Positions 42,819-51,821 are shown, numbered from the stretch's first letter. The stretch: 64,000 bases of DNA from Oscillospiraceae bacterium (GCA_025758045.1 CP107208.1:620001-684000); one strand, 5' to 3'. The notes: a model not told the origin generated them from the sequence alone. Numbers and translations are program-made.

Positions 42819-42862
42819 AAAAAGCGTCCCACATCCATGGATTGGATGCAGGACGCTTTTTT
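42819..42862. terminator. Bidirectional terminator between tetR and nhaC
   Basis: AAAAAAGCGTCC ... GGACGCTTTTTT; the same stem type as at 14990-15031. It serves both converging genes. Confidence 0.88.
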
Positions 42863-42879
42863 ATGTTACTGTAAAGCGA

Positions 42880-44277
42880 TTACTTTTTCGCAGGTTCATC
42901 TTCGTGTTTACGGCCCCAACCGGTAATGACCGCAACCAGGAAGGTGCCAAACAGTGCAAAGGCGTATACTGTTCCGCCTGCCACTTCTACAGGGGAAAGT
43001 CCGGTCAGAGCAGCACCGATAAATACAAACACGCTCATAAACGGCACAATAGCAGGCAGGCTGTTTGCCGTACCATCCAGAAGGTTTGCACGACGGTAGG
43101 GATGAATGTTCTTGGCAGAGCCAATGCGGTTCAAGATGGGACCAAAAGTCAGAATCGAAGCACTGGTAACACCACCGAACAGGATCGTTGTCAGGGAAAT
43201 GCCAAGCATGCAAATTAGTTCAGCGCCGCGCTCGGTGCTGGCGGCCTTGCTCTGCAGAATACTGTCCGCCAGATAATCCAACAGGCCGGCGTCATTCAAT
43301 ACACCCATAATGCCAAAAACCGAAATGACCAGCGCACAGGTAGGCAGAATATTGTTCACACCATCAATGAGGAAACCCACAGCCGCGTTGTTCGCTGCAT
43401 CGTTAGCAAATACATCGGCAAAAGTGAACAGTCCTGCTGCCAGTCCCACAACGGTACCCAGGCTGAGGCCAACGCCGATACCTGCATAGATGTTGCGGGT
43501 CTTGGTAGAAACAACCAGCATTACTACAACTGGGAGCAGCATGACCAGTGTTGTCGGATTCGATACCGCATCGATCTCGCCGCCCTGATAAGTACCGCCG
43601 ATACCGCCAACGATAGCAAAGAACACGATGGTAATGAGCCCAGCAACTGCAGAATACTGCACACGACTGCTGACGACACCGCCAATATCTGCCGGGCGGC
43701 CATCATGGAACTGCTGCGTGGAAGAAGATGCAATCGTAGTATCAGAGATAGGGGCAAGGTTGTCACCAAACACAGCGCCGGAAACAATGCAGCCAGCCAT
43801 CCACATAGGATTTGCGCCCAGAATCAAGCCTGCCGGGTAAAAAATCGGAAACGCAATAAACATGGTTCCAATAGAGGAACCGGTCGCCGTAGAGACAATG
43901 CAGGTTGCCAGAAAAGTAAAGGCAACAAATAACCCCCCACGGATTCCGAAGGAATTTGCCAGCCAGACAAAACCACCAGACAAACCGCAGATCTTAATCA
44001 ACTGGCTGAACATACCCGTCAGGAGAAGAATTACCACAACCGAAACCGATGTAATGGAGCTTATCCCCCGCACGGCGCTGTCCCAGAATTCGCTGTAGCT
44101 GGTGCAGAACAATCCGCCTACCAACAATGCAATGAAACCGCCTACCGCCAGGGCCTCCATGTTGAACGCCTTGAAAATAATGAATAGAACAACACAGAAA
44201 AAGACATAAATCACAACTGGCACCAACGAGAAAAACATTCCGCCGCGAAATGTCAGTTTTTTCCTTGTTTCGTCCAT
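42880..44277 (-). CDS. nhaC: NhaC-family Na+/H+ or amino-acid antiporter
   Basis: 465 residues with about 12 membrane helices. Family landmarks: TATGSSIGTMFIAFPIFYPAG, SGAVFGDNLAPISDTTIASSS and LLDGTANSLPAIVPFM. NhaC members exchange Na+ for H+, and some relatives exchange organic anions or amino acids. Here the gene closes a ridA-aminotransferase-nhaC operon, so transport of the amino acid or its product is at least as likely as pH control (inference). The local GC content, near 48%, is lower than that of the surrounding genes. Confidence 0.9.
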   Translation of the reverse strand: MDETRKKLTFRGGMFFSLVPVVIYVFFCVVLFIIFKAFNMEALAVGGFIALLVGGLFCTSYSEFWDSAVRGISSITSVSVVVILLLTGMFSQLIKICGLSGGFVWLANSFGIRGGLFVAFTFLATCIVSTATGSSIGTMFIAFPIFYPAGLILGANPMWMAGCIVSGAVFGDNLAPISDTTIASSSTQQFHDGRPADIGGVVSSRVQYSAVAGLITIVFFAIVGGIGGTYQGGEIDAVSNPTTLVMLLPVVVMLVVSTKTRNIYAGIGVGLSLGTVVGLAAGLFTFADVFANDAANNAAVGFLIDGVNNILPTCALVISVFGIMGVLNDAGLLDYLADSILQSKAASTERGAELICMLGISLTTILFGGVTSASILTFGPILNRIGSAKNIHPYRRANLLDGTANSLPAIVPFMSVFVFIGAALTGLSPVEVAGGTVYAFALFGTFLVAVITGWGRKHEDEPAKK

Positions 44278-44308
44278 GATAATTTGATTCCTCCTTATAT
44301 CCGGAATA

Positions 44309-45535
44309 TCAGGTTATTAACCCCTTTTGTCTGGCCAGTTCAGTGAAAGCTGCCTTAATACGTTCAAAGCGCTGTACCGCATCTTCATCTTTGGCAAAGC
44401 AGGCTGTTACAATGCGGATGAAACCTGCGCCCTGCTCCCCATAAGGGGTGCCCTGGTTTACCATAATTTTGGCGTGCTCCATCAGATAATCAGCCACTTC
44501 CTGCGAAGTCCCCAGGGCGCTCACATCCAGCCAGGAAAGGATGCCGCTTTCACTCATGCGCATCTTGACGCCCGGTGCAGAGCCCAGAATTTCACAAGCC
44601 AATCTGCGTCGGCGATCCAATCTCTCATAGTATTCCGGCAAAATTGTCTTATCCTTCAGCGCTGCAATCGCACCAAAGGTAGAGGCTGTGCAGGGTGCTC
44701 CCAGAACGTTCACCGCAGCACCGTAGAATACATCCATGATGTGATCATCTGCATACAGGTACGCCATACGATAGCCGCTCAGACCGTAGCCCTTAGACAG
44801 CGAACAAACCGTAACCGTGCGTTCCCACATGCCAGGAAGAGTGCAGGGGGACACAAACTCGATTCCATCAAAGATATGGTCCTCAAACGCCTGATCACAA
44901 ACCAAAACCAGATCATGGCGAACAATAAACCTCGCCAATTCTTCCAGGTTATCTTTACGATATACAACTGTAGTGGGATTGTTGGGATGTGTCAGCAGCA
45001 CCATTTTTGTGTGCGGCGTAACACGCTTTTCCAGTTCCTCGATATGAATACGATAATTGTCATCATACCAGGTCGGCACATGAACAGCCTTAGCCCCAAG
45101 GAGTTTGCAGTTCAAATAGTTGCTGGGATAGCTGGGGTCAGGGACCAGCACTTCGTCACCGGCTTCCAAGAACGGCATCATCGCAAACAGCAGGCCAGAG
45201 TCCGAACCCGGGGTCACAATTACATTCCGACTGGGATCGATTGCCAGGCCCGTCCGCTCATGGATATGTTCGGCCAGCGCGCAGCGTAGTTCGTACATAC
45301 CGACAGGCAAGGTATAGTGGGACGGGAATCCTCCCTTTACCGCTTCCATCGTAGCCTTTTTCACCGATTCCGGGATAGACGGGTCTGGGTAAAACATATC
45401 TGCCCAGGCCATTACATCGCCGCCTGCTTTCTGGAATACGCTGGCACCTTCGCCTACATCCGCCTTGCTGACATTTAGGAATAAGCCGCCCTGCAGGTCC
45501 TTAAATCGGGCATTCATCTTTGTTTTGATATCCAT
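44309..45535 (-). CDS. Class I/II PLP aminotransferase
   Basis: 408 residues. Substrate-domain start GEGASVFQKAGGDVMAWADM; PLP-binding motifs PSHYTLPVGMYELRCALAEH, VTPGSDSGLLFAMMPFLEAGDEVLV, LTHPNNPTT, CDQAFEDHIFDG, and the Schiff-base lysine in SLSKGYGLSGYRMAYLYA. The conserved substrate-carboxylate Arg is in AGFIRIVTACF. Typical of aspartate/alanine-type fold I enzymes. It lies 67 bp after ridA and 31 bp before nhaC. Amino donor unknown; with a RidA and a YheO-like regulator nearby, use of a particular (perhaps D- or beta-) amino acid is plausible. Confidence 0.9.
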   Translation of the reverse strand: MDIKTKMNARFKDLQGGLFLNVSKADVGEGASVFQKAGGDVMAWADMFYPDPSIPESVKKATMEAVKGGFPSHYTLPVGMYELRCALAEHIHERTGLAIDPSRNVIVTPGSDSGLLFAMMPFLEAGDEVLVPDPSYPSNYLNCKLLGAKAVHVPTWYDDNYRIHIEELEKRVTPHTKMVLLTHPNNPTTVVYRKDNLEELARFIVRHDLVLVCDQAFEDHIFDGIEFVSPCTLPGMWERTVTVCSLSKGYGLSGYRMAYLYADDHIMDVFYGAAVNVLGAPCTASTFGAIAALKDKTILPEYYERLDRRRRLACEILGSAPGVKMRMSESGILSWLDVSALGTSQEVADYLMEHAKIMVNQGTPYGEQGAGFIRIVTACFAKDEDAVQRFERIKAAFTELARQKGLIT

Positions 45536-45602
45536 GAAATTTTCCTCGCTTTTCTAACAGCAGTTGTGCTGCTGTCAATCTTTCGGGCGCGGATAGAGTC
45601 CA

Positions 45603-45971
45603 TTATACTTCCGCGACAGCCTCGATTTCGCAGCGCACACCCTTGGGCAGGTCCTTGACGGCACAGCAGCTGCGGGCCGGGTTGCTGGTGAAGTACTGTG
45701 CGTAAACACTGTTGAAGGTTGCAAAGTCTGCCATATCTGCCAGAAAACAGGTGGTCTTTACTACTTTATCGATGCCGGTGCCGCCAGCCGCCAGCACAGC
45801 CGCCACGTTTTTGCAGCTCTGGTGAGCCTGGGCCTCGATGCCCTCGGGGATCGTACCATCAGCAGGGTTTACGGGAATCTGGCCGGAGCAGTAAGCGAAA
45901 CCTCCAGAAACGATGCCCTGAGAATACGGGCCAATGGCTGCGGGTGCGTTGTTCGTTGCAATGATTTTCAT
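45603..45971 (-). CDS. ridA: RidA-family enamine/imine deaminase
   Basis: 122 residues, the full family length. NNAPAAIGPYSQGIVSGGFAYCSGQIP at the start and PARSCCAVKDLPKGVRCEIEAVA at the end hold the conserved Arg that binds the carboxylate and the Glu that activates water. RidA hydrolyses reactive 2-aminoacrylate-type intermediates released by PLP enzymes, protecting them. It precedes a PLP aminotransferase in the same operon, which fits. AAGGAGG lies before the ATG. Confidence 0.95.
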   Translation of the reverse strand: MKIIATNNAPAAIGPYSQGIVSGGFAYCSGQIPVNPADGTIPEGIEAQAHQSCKNVAAVLAAGGTGIDKVVKTTCFLADMADFATFNSVYAQYFTSNPARSCCAVKDLPKGVRCEIEAVAEV

Positions 45972-46004
45972 AAGATAGTCCTCCTTAAAAAATTCGTTCT
46001 TTTT

Positions 46005-46066
46005 GCAATGAAATATTTTTCATTGCTCGTTGTCCTCATTATATCAATAAACTATTTTTCAGTCTA
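46005..46066 (-). promoter_or_regulatory. ridA operon promoter with palindromic operator
   Basis: -35 TAGACT (46066-46061), 17-bp spacer, -10 TATAAT (46043-46038). A 22-bp palindrome, GCAATGAAA-N4-TTTCATTGC, covers 46005-46026, just downstream of the expected start. A second copy with one mismatch lies at 46254-46273. The YheO-like gene next door is the likely regulator. Confidence 0.75.
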
Positions 46067-46167
46067 TTGGCAAGTTGTAGGAAAGTTTCTTCTTTCTTTT
46101 GTTTAGTCTGACGAGTCACGGATTCTGCAGCAAAAATCGTCATATTTATGCTGTTACGCAAAAAAGA

Positions 46168-46198
46168 TGCCAGCCGGGTTGTCTGCCCGGCTGGCGTC
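46168..46198 (-). terminator. Terminator of the yheO-like gene
   Basis: GCCAGCCGGG / CCCGGCTGGC stem, then ATCTTTTTT on the minus strand. It isolates the regulator from the ridA operon. Confidence 0.88.
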
Positions 46199-46220
46199 CT
46201 TGCCTTTCTGAACTATCTAT

Positions 46221-46273
46221 AGTATACACATTCCTGCTACAAATTGCAACTAAGAATGAAAAGTATTTCATTG
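46221..46273 (-). promoter_or_regulatory. Second operator copy beside a promoter-like sequence
   Basis: GAATGAAA-N4-TTTCATTG at 46254-46273 repeats the ridA operator. On the minus strand TTGCAA (46249-46244), 17 bp and TATACT (46226-46221) form a possible promoter right next to it, but the terminator at 46168-46198 follows. It may be a remote site for DNA looping rather than a real promoter. Confidence 0.4.
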
Positions 46274-46289
46274 CAAAGACTTAACTTTT

Positions 46290-46946
46290 TTATTCAAGTC
46301 CCTTGCAGTGGCGCAAATGAAGGTACACGGTGTTTTTTGAAATGTTCAGGCAGTCTGCCACCTGAATCACTGCGTCTTTGATATTGAAAATGCCCGAGGC
46401 ATACAACTTACTGACAATTTCTCTGTTACGCAGTACACTTCCCGCCAGCCCTTCTGCATCGGTTTCTGCTGCCGCACGCTGTACGGCAGCCTGCACCATT
46501 TCTGTAGAATTCTGTACATAGGTTTCCGCTACAGGCTGGCTCTGTGCGGGGGAAATCGTTTCCAGAAGCTGCGAAAGCGGGGTGTCCATATAAAAATTGA
46601 TACACAGTAACCCGATGATTCGCTGTTCACTGCCCCGGATTGCGATCGTACAAGAGCGCAGCGGTTTTCCATCGCGGTTTGTGCTGGAATAGCAGACCGT
46701 ATCCCCCTGGGTCTGTGCGTGGATACGTCCCAACATCGTAAGGGCCAATTCTGTGATAGGTGCGCCCTCGCTGCGGCCCGTGTGACTATTCATCACCCGA
46801 ATTGCCGAATGTTCCAGGTCTTCCAAGCTATGCAGCACCAGTTCATAGCCTGTGCCCAAATATTGTGCCAGACCGTCCAGCATCTGGCAGTAGGAATCCA
46901 ATATCAGCCGATCTTCCGGCGTGAACTGCACCTCAGGTGATTTCAT
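46290..46946 (-). CDS. YheO/DauR-like regulator (PAS-like domain + HTH)
   Basis: 218 residues. The N-terminal YheO-like domain (DRLILDSYCQMLDGLAQYLG; VLHSLEDLEHSAIRVMNSHTGRS) and a C-terminal HTH (QVADCLNISKNTVYLHLRHCKG). DauR, a relative, controls D-arginine use in Pseudomonas. The ATG at 46946 is preferred over 46958 because GGAGG lies 5 bp before it. It stands upstream of ridA-aminotransferase-nhaC with its own terminator and probably regulates that operon through the TGAAA-N4-TTTCA sites. GC near 50%, like its neighbours. Confidence 0.85.
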   Translation of the reverse strand: MKSPEVQFTPEDRLILDSYCQMLDGLAQYLGTGYELVLHSLEDLEHSAIRVMNSHTGRSEGAPITELALTMLGRIHAQTQGDTVCYSSTNRDGKPLRSCTIAIRGSEQRIIGLLCINFYMDTPLSQLLETISPAQSQPVAETYVQNSTEMVQAAVQRAAAETDAEGLAGSVLRNREIVSKLYASGIFNIKDAVIQVADCLNISKNTVYLHLRHCKGLE

Positions 46947-47027
46947 AGTCGCCTCCATGTCCCATCTTTTTTGCTTTCATGATACTGCATTTTAGCCAAA
47001 AAATCAAATAAATTCGCGTTCTTTTTC

Positions 47028-48344
47028 TTATACAAAATCGTTTACCGGGCCCATCCGGTCGGCTGTATAATATTCGCTGCGCTTGATCTCGCCGGGCAGG
47101 TCGATGCCAGTAGCCTCCCGCAAGCCAAAGGCGGCAAAATAATCGCAGAACCGTTCTTTTCCAAGCCGTGCGCCGATCTGGATAAAGCAGGGGTTGCAGC
47201 TGACAGCCAGCCCTTGTGCGAAAGTCTCGGCTCCGTGGACGTGGCCGTTGGCGCAGCGGAACCGTGTGCCTGCCACGCTGATCTTGCCCGCGCATACAAA
47301 GTAATCGGTGGGCTTGCAGGCACCGCTGTCCAGCGCGGCGGCCGCTGTGATGAGCTTGAATACACTGCCGGGCTCGTACAGGTCGCTGATGGCCTTGTTG
47401 CGCCACTGGGCCTGCTGGGCCTTTTGCAGGGCGGCGCTGCGCTCCTCACCGGTCAGGGCATCCACCGCCGCGCGGGCATCGTCATCGATGAGCCGCCGGG
47501 GCGTGTTGGGGTCGTAGTCCGGCTGGCAGCTCATCGCCAGCACAGCCCCCGTCTGCACATCCATCACAATGCCCACGCCCCGCTCGGCCACATGGTGCTC
47601 CTGCACGGCGGCGGAGAGGGCGCTTTCCAGCCAGTGCTGAATTTCTGCGTCGATGGTCAGCGTCAGGCTGTTGCCGGGCACGGCCTCCTGCAGGGTCTGG
47701 TAGTGGGTGGGCATGTCGTAGCCCCAGGCGTTTTTGGCCGTTAAGATCTGCCCGTTCTGGCCGGTCAACTCCTTATTATAGTAAAGTTCCAGCCCCCACA
47801 GGCCCGCGTTGTCTACATCGGTAAAGCCCAGCAGGCCGCCCATAAAATCTCCCTGCGGGTAGACGCGGCGGGTATCCTGCCGGATCTGGATGCCCTGGGC
47901 ATTGTGCTCCTGACACCAGGCACGCACGGCGTCGGCCATCTCCCGGTTGGCGCGGCGGCGCAGCAGGCAGTCGTTGGAGGTGCGGACCGAGAATTTTTCC
48001 AGCGTTTCCGCATAGTCTAGTTCCAGGATCCCGCTCAACGCTTTGGCGGCAGGCTCCACCAGCTCGTCGGCCAGCTCCCGCGGGGCGGCACGGATGGTCC
48101 AGCAGGTCTCGCTGGCAGCCAGCAGCGTGCCATCAGCCGAGGTAATCTCCCCGCGGGCGGCGGGCAGTGTGGCCCCGCGCAGCTGCTGGTCGGAGGCTCG
48201 GGCGGCATAACCGTCGGCGTCCACCAATTGCAGCACGGCCAGCCGCCCTACCAGCCCGCCCAGGCATCCCACAGCCAGCACACCTGCCAGCAGCCGGATG
48301 CGCAGCCGCATCCCCTTGGTTTGCAAAGGTGAAAGGTGACGCAT
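47028..48344 (-). pseudogene. Penicillin-binding protein (transpeptidase) lacking its C-terminus
   Basis: 438 residues. Membrane anchor at about 13-40; PBP dimer-type N-terminal part (LPAARGEITSADGTLLAAS; RRVYPQGDFMGGLLGFTD); transpeptidase with the acyl-serine S327 in GSVFKLI and the second motif S382-C-N384 (AVSCNPCF). The frame then ends at PVNDFV, about where the domain has 150 residues left including the KTG motif. Without KTG the enzyme cannot be a working transpeptidase. The break coincides with the start of the lower-GC yheO-ridA-nhaC block, so deletion during insertion of that block is likely. I class it as a truncated gene; a truncated but stable protein is still possible. Confidence 0.8.
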
Positions 48345-48445
48345 GAGAAAAGCCCCCTTTTCAGCGTAGTTCAGTTCTTTTCAAGCTATGAAACGCAATC
48401 TGGCAAAATGCCGAAATTTGGGTCGCAAATTCGTTCAAACGTCAA

Positions 48446-48506
48446 TTGACCTTTAAACGGAATCAGCGTAAAATGTTAAGTAATGAATTTGACAATAATT
48501 TGTCAA
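48446..48506 (+). promoter_or_regulatory. adh promoter with 18-bp palindromic operator
   Basis: TTGACC (48446-48451), 17-bp spacer, TAAAAT (48469-48474). The palindrome TTGACAATAATTTGTCAA (48489-48506) follows at about +8. Its length and A/T centre resemble Rex (redox) operators, TTGTGAA-N4-TTCACAA-like, though the half-site differs. Confidence 0.7.
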
Positions 48507-48526
48507 GCTATAAAGGAGGCAATTTT

Positions 48527-49744
48527 ATGGCAAGATTTACTCTCCCTCGTGACCTGTATCACGGCCCCAAAGCCCTGGAGGCATTGAAGACCCTGCCCGG
48601 CAAGCGCGCAATGATCTGCGTCGGCGGCGGCTCCATGAAGCGGTTCGGCTTCCTGGATCGTGCCGAGGCTTACTTAAAAGAAGCCGGCATGGAAGTGGAG
48701 CTGTTCGAGGGTATCGAGCCTGACCCGTCCGTTGAGACCGTCATGAAGGGCGCGGCTGCAATGGAGAAATTCCAGCCGGACTGGATCGTTGCCATCGGCG
48801 GCGGTTCCCCCATCGATGCCGCCAAGGCCATGTGGATCAAGTACGAGTATCCTGACATCACCTTTGAGGATATGTGCAAGGTCTTTGGCATCCCGCCGCT
48901 GCGCCGCAAGGCACACTTCTGCGCCATCTCCTCCACCTCCGGCACTGCTACCGAGGTGACTGCCTTCTCCATCATCACCGATTATGAGAAGGGCATCAAG
49001 TATCCTATCGCTGACTTTGAGATCACCCCCGATGTCGCCATCGTCGACCCCGAGCTGGCCCACACCATGCCCAAAAAGCTGGTGGCCCACACCGGTATGG
49101 ACGCCATGACCCACGCCATCGAGGCTTACGTTTCCACTGCCAACTGCGACTTTACCGACCCGCTGGCCCTGCATGCTATCGAGATGATCCAGGCCAACCT
49201 CATTGGCAGCTACAACGGCGATATGGATAAGCGCGACGCCATGCACAACGCACAGTGCCTGGCCGGTATGGCGTTCTCCAACGCGCTGCTGGGCATCGTG
49301 CACAGCATGGCACACAAGACTGGCGCGGCCTTTGCGGATTACGGTGCCCACATCATCCACGGTGCCGCCAACGCCATGTACCTGCCCAAGGTCATCGCCT
49401 TCAACGCCAAAGACCCCACCGCCAAAGCCCGCTACGGTGTGATTGCCGACAAGATGAACCTGGGCGGCGCCAACGACGACGAGAAGGTCGCCCTGCTTAT
49501 CAAGTACCTGCGCGGCATGAACGACGACCTGAACATCCCGCACTGCATCGGCCACTACGGCCCCGACTCTTACCCCTGCGAGCAGGGCTTTGTTCCGGAG
49601 AATGTGTTCCTGGAGAGACTGCCTGAGATCGCCAAGAACGCCATCGCCGACGCCTGCACGGGCTCCAACCCGCGCCAGCCCAGCCAGGAAGAAATGGAAA
49701 AGCTGCTGAAGTGCTGCTACTACGACACCGAGGTCGACTTCTAA
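48527..49744 (+). CDS. Iron-containing alcohol dehydrogenase
   Basis: 405 residues. NAD(P)-binding GGGSMKRFG and VAIGGGSPIDAAKAM; metal-site residues in HTGMDAMTHAIEAYVS (Asp, His), GIVHSMAHKTGAAF (His) and YGAHIIHGAANA (His). Family of Fe-ADH/butanol dehydrogenases, which in fermenters reduce aldehydes with NADH. The start at 48527 is set by AAAGGAGG 7 bp upstream; the longer frame would begin before the promoter. Monocistronic with its own strong terminator. The substrate cannot be told from sequence. Confidence 0.93.
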   Translation: MARFTLPRDLYHGPKALEALKTLPGKRAMICVGGGSMKRFGFLDRAEAYLKEAGMEVELFEGIEPDPSVETVMKGAAAMEKFQPDWIVAIGGGSPIDAAKAMWIKYEYPDITFEDMCKVFGIPPLRRKAHFCAISSTSGTATEVTAFSIITDYEKGIKYPIADFEITPDVAIVDPELAHTMPKKLVAHTGMDAMTHAIEAYVSTANCDFTDPLALHAIEMIQANLIGSYNGDMDKRDAMHNAQCLAGMAFSNALLGIVHSMAHKTGAAFADYGAHIIHGAANAMYLPKVIAFNAKDPTAKARYGVIADKMNLGGANDDEKVALLIKYLRGMNDDLNIPHCIGHYGPDSYPCEQGFVPENVFLERLPEIAKNAIADACTGSNPRQPSQEEMEKLLKCCYYDTEVDF

Positions 49745-49754
49745 ACTTTATACC

Positions 49755-49791
49755 AAAAAACCGGGTCCCCGCTGCGGGGCCCGGTTTTTTT
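49755..49791 (+). terminator. Terminator of adh
   Basis: AAACCGGGTCCCC / GGGGCCCGGTTT stem followed by TTTTTTT. Confidence 0.92.
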
Positions 49792-49896
49792 GCTGCCCCA
49801 AACCGGGCAATATCCATCCGATTGCAAATTTTGTGCCATCGGCAGCCGGACAGCAAATTTGCGCAATTTTTGCCTGTTTGTCTTGCTTTTTATCAA

Positions 49897-49925
49897 TTGC
49901 ATCACCGCGGATGTTGGGCTATAAT
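49897..49925 (+). promoter_or_regulatory. Promoter of the MATE gene
   Basis: TTGCAT (49897-49902), 17-bp spacer, perfect TATAAT (49920-49925); start expected near 49932, 58 bp before the ATG. Confidence 0.6.
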
Positions 49926-49989
49926 GATACATAATTCGTGCAGATATTATGCCCTTTGGGTTTAGGAAAATGAAGGAGGAACTCCCGGT

Positions 49990-51345
49990 ATGGGTACCGC
50001 AACGCAAGCAAAGGCGCCGCTTTTTACGCGGTCTGCGCTGGTGGCGCTGATCTGGCCGCTGTTTTTGGAGCAGACCCTAAGCGTGACGATGGGCATGGCT
50101 GACACCCTGATGGTGGCCGGTGTGGGCGAGGCGGCTGTGTCCAGCGTGTCGCTGGTGGACAGCCTGAACATTCTGATTATCCAAATCCTGGCGGCACTGG
50201 CCACCGGCGGCGCGGTGGTCGCCAGCCAGTACATGGGCCGCCGCGACCAGGAGAGCGCCCAGCGCAGCGCGGCCCAGCTGTACAGCGTGCTGGCCATCTC
50301 CACGGTTGCGGTGGGCGTGCTGTGCCTGGCGCTGTCCCGCCCCATTCTGCGCGGGGTGTTTGGCAGCATTGACGACGAGGTCATGCACTACGCGCAGCAA
50401 TATTTCATCATCAGCGCCATCTCCTACCCGTTCATTGGGCTGTACAACGGCGGCGCAGCGCTGTTCCGTGCCCAGGGCAACAGCCGCATCAGCATGCTGG
50501 CCAGTTTGGTGATGAATGTCATCAACATCGGCGGCAACGCGCTGTTGATTTATGGCTTTGGCATGGGCGTTGTGGGCGCGGCGCTGGCTACGCTGATCGG
50601 CCGCGTGTTTGCGGCAGTGTGGATCTTGTGGCAGAACCAGAACATCCACAACCCGCTGCGGGTGGCCGGTTTTGCCGACCTGCGCCCCCGCAAGGAGCCA
50701 ATCATGAAGGTGCTGGCCATCGGTGTGCCGTCGGGTTTGGAGAACGGCATGTTCCAAATCGGCAAGCTGTGCGTCAGCAGCCTGACCTCGACCCTGGGCA
50801 CCGCCGCCATTGCGGCCAATGCCGTGGCCAACAGCGTTTGCACGGCGGCCAACGTGCCCGGCGCTACGATGAACCTGGCCATGATCCCAGTGGTGGGCCG
50901 CTGTCTGGGTGCCGGGGACAAGGAACAGGCGAAAAAGTACTCCCTGCAGCTGACCGGTATTGCCATCGTGGGCCTGGGGCTGACCAATTTGGCCATGTTT
51001 TTTCTGCTGCCGGAGATTATCACCTGGTTCCACCTGTCGGCCGAGGCGGCCAGCATGTGCACGGTGGTGGTGCACTGGTTCAGCGTGTTCTGCGTGGTGT
51101 TCTGGGCCCCCAGCTTTACCCTGCCCAACGCCCTGCGCAGCGGCGGCGATGCCAAGTTTACGATGCTCGTCAGTATCGCCAGCATGTGGGTGTTCCGCGT
51201 GATTTTAAGCTATTTCTTTGTGCTGCAGATGCACATGGGGCTGACCGGCGTATGGTTTGGCATGTTTGTGGATTGGATCTGCCGGAGTATTTTGTTTGGG
51301 GTACGGTTTTATAGCGGCAAATGGATGGAGCATAAGGTAATTTAA
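49990..51345 (+). CDS. MATE-family multidrug/metabolite exporter
   Basis: 451 residues, 12 predicted helices in two homologous halves (ALIWPLFLEQTLSVTMGMADT in the first, IGVPSGLENGMFQIGKL in the second). Short Pro-less loops and the VASQYMGRRDQESAQRSA loop are typical. Na+- or H+-driven export of cationic compounds. GGAGGA lies 10 bp upstream. Monocistronic. Substrate unknown. Confidence 0.93.
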   Translation: MGTATQAKAPLFTRSALVALIWPLFLEQTLSVTMGMADTLMVAGVGEAAVSSVSLVDSLNILIIQILAALATGGAVVASQYMGRRDQESAQRSAAQLYSVLAISTVAVGVLCLALSRPILRGVFGSIDDEVMHYAQQYFIISAISYPFIGLYNGGAALFRAQGNSRISMLASLVMNVINIGGNALLIYGFGMGVVGAALATLIGRVFAAVWILWQNQNIHNPLRVAGFADLRPRKEPIMKVLAIGVPSGLENGMFQIGKLCVSSLTSTLGTAAIAANAVANSVCTAANVPGATMNLAMIPVVGRCLGAGDKEQAKKYSLQLTGIAIVGLGLTNLAMFFLLPEIITWFHLSAEAASMCTVVVHWFSVFCVVFWAPSFTLPNALRSGGDAKFTMLVSIASMWVFRVILSYFFVLQMHMGLTGVWFGMFVDWICRSILFGVRFYSGKWMEHKVI

Positions 51346-51386
51346 TTTCTGCTTTCCCCCACCTAAGCAGGGGAAAGCATTTTTTA

Positions 51387-51444
51387 TTGACAATTTTGGT
51401 CTACTGTGATAGACTACAAATAAAAGAAGTCTATCCATGTAGAC
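51387..51444 (+). promoter_or_regulatory. BlaI-type promoter with two operators
   Basis: TTGACA (51387-51392), 17-bp spacer, TAGACT (51410-51415). Two copies of GTCTA-N6-TAGAC lie at 51399-51414, covering the -10, and at 51429-51444, with centres 30 bp apart. This is the layout of bla/mec operators and predicts autoregulation by the BlaI-like protein. Confidence 0.88.
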
Positions 51445-51458
51445 CAAAGGAGAAAACC

Positions 51459-51821
51459 ATGAACCATTTAGCCGAAGCTGAATACCGGTTTGCCTGCCTG
51501 GTGTGGGACACCGAGCCCCTGCCCAGCGGCCAGCTGGTCAAACTTTCCGCCGCCGAGCTGGGTTGGAAAAAAAGCACCACCTATACCGTGCTGAAAAAGC
51601 TGTGCGAGCGCGGCATTCTGCAAAACGAGGGCGGCACTGTGACCAGCCTGGTAAAAAAGGAGGAAGTGCAGTGCGCCGAGAGCGCCGCCGTGGTGGACAA
51701 GACCTTTGACGGCAGCCTGCCGCGCTTCGTGGCCGCATTTTTGAACTCGAAGCCCATCAGCGCCGCCGAAGCGGCCGAGATCCGCGCCCTGTTGGACGCG
51801 GCCCAATCGAAAGAGGGGTGA
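51459..51821 (+). CDS. BlaI/MecI-family repressor
   Basis: 120 residues. Winged HTH at about 5-72 (LSAAELGWKKSTTYTVLKKLCERGIL) and a short dimer helix region (PRFVAAFLNSKPISAAEAAEIRALL). The BlaI cleavage/dimer segment is present. The start at 51459 has AAAGGAG 8 bp upstream. It opens the operon with the M56 protein, its expected partner: the membrane protease relieves repression upon a cell-wall signal. No beta-lactamase gene is present, so the regulated output is presumably the M23 genes. Confidence 0.93.
   Translation: MNHLAEAEYRFACLVWDTEPLPSGQLVKLSAAELGWKKSTTYTVLKKLCERGILQNEGGTVTSLVKKEEVQCAESAAVVDKTFDGSLPRFVAAFLNSKPISAAEAAEIRALLDAAQSKEG

Noticed and set aside
45557..45575. Hairpin ACAGCAG/CTGCTGT between ridA and the aminotransferase gene as a terminator
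   Set aside because: It is short and lacks a T run, so it is unlikely to stop transcription; the genes are probably one operon.
49990..51345. MATE and RND genes as part of a resistance island
   Set aside because: Both are monocistronic or self-regulated, have normal composition and no mobile-element flanks apart from the common intergenic repeats.
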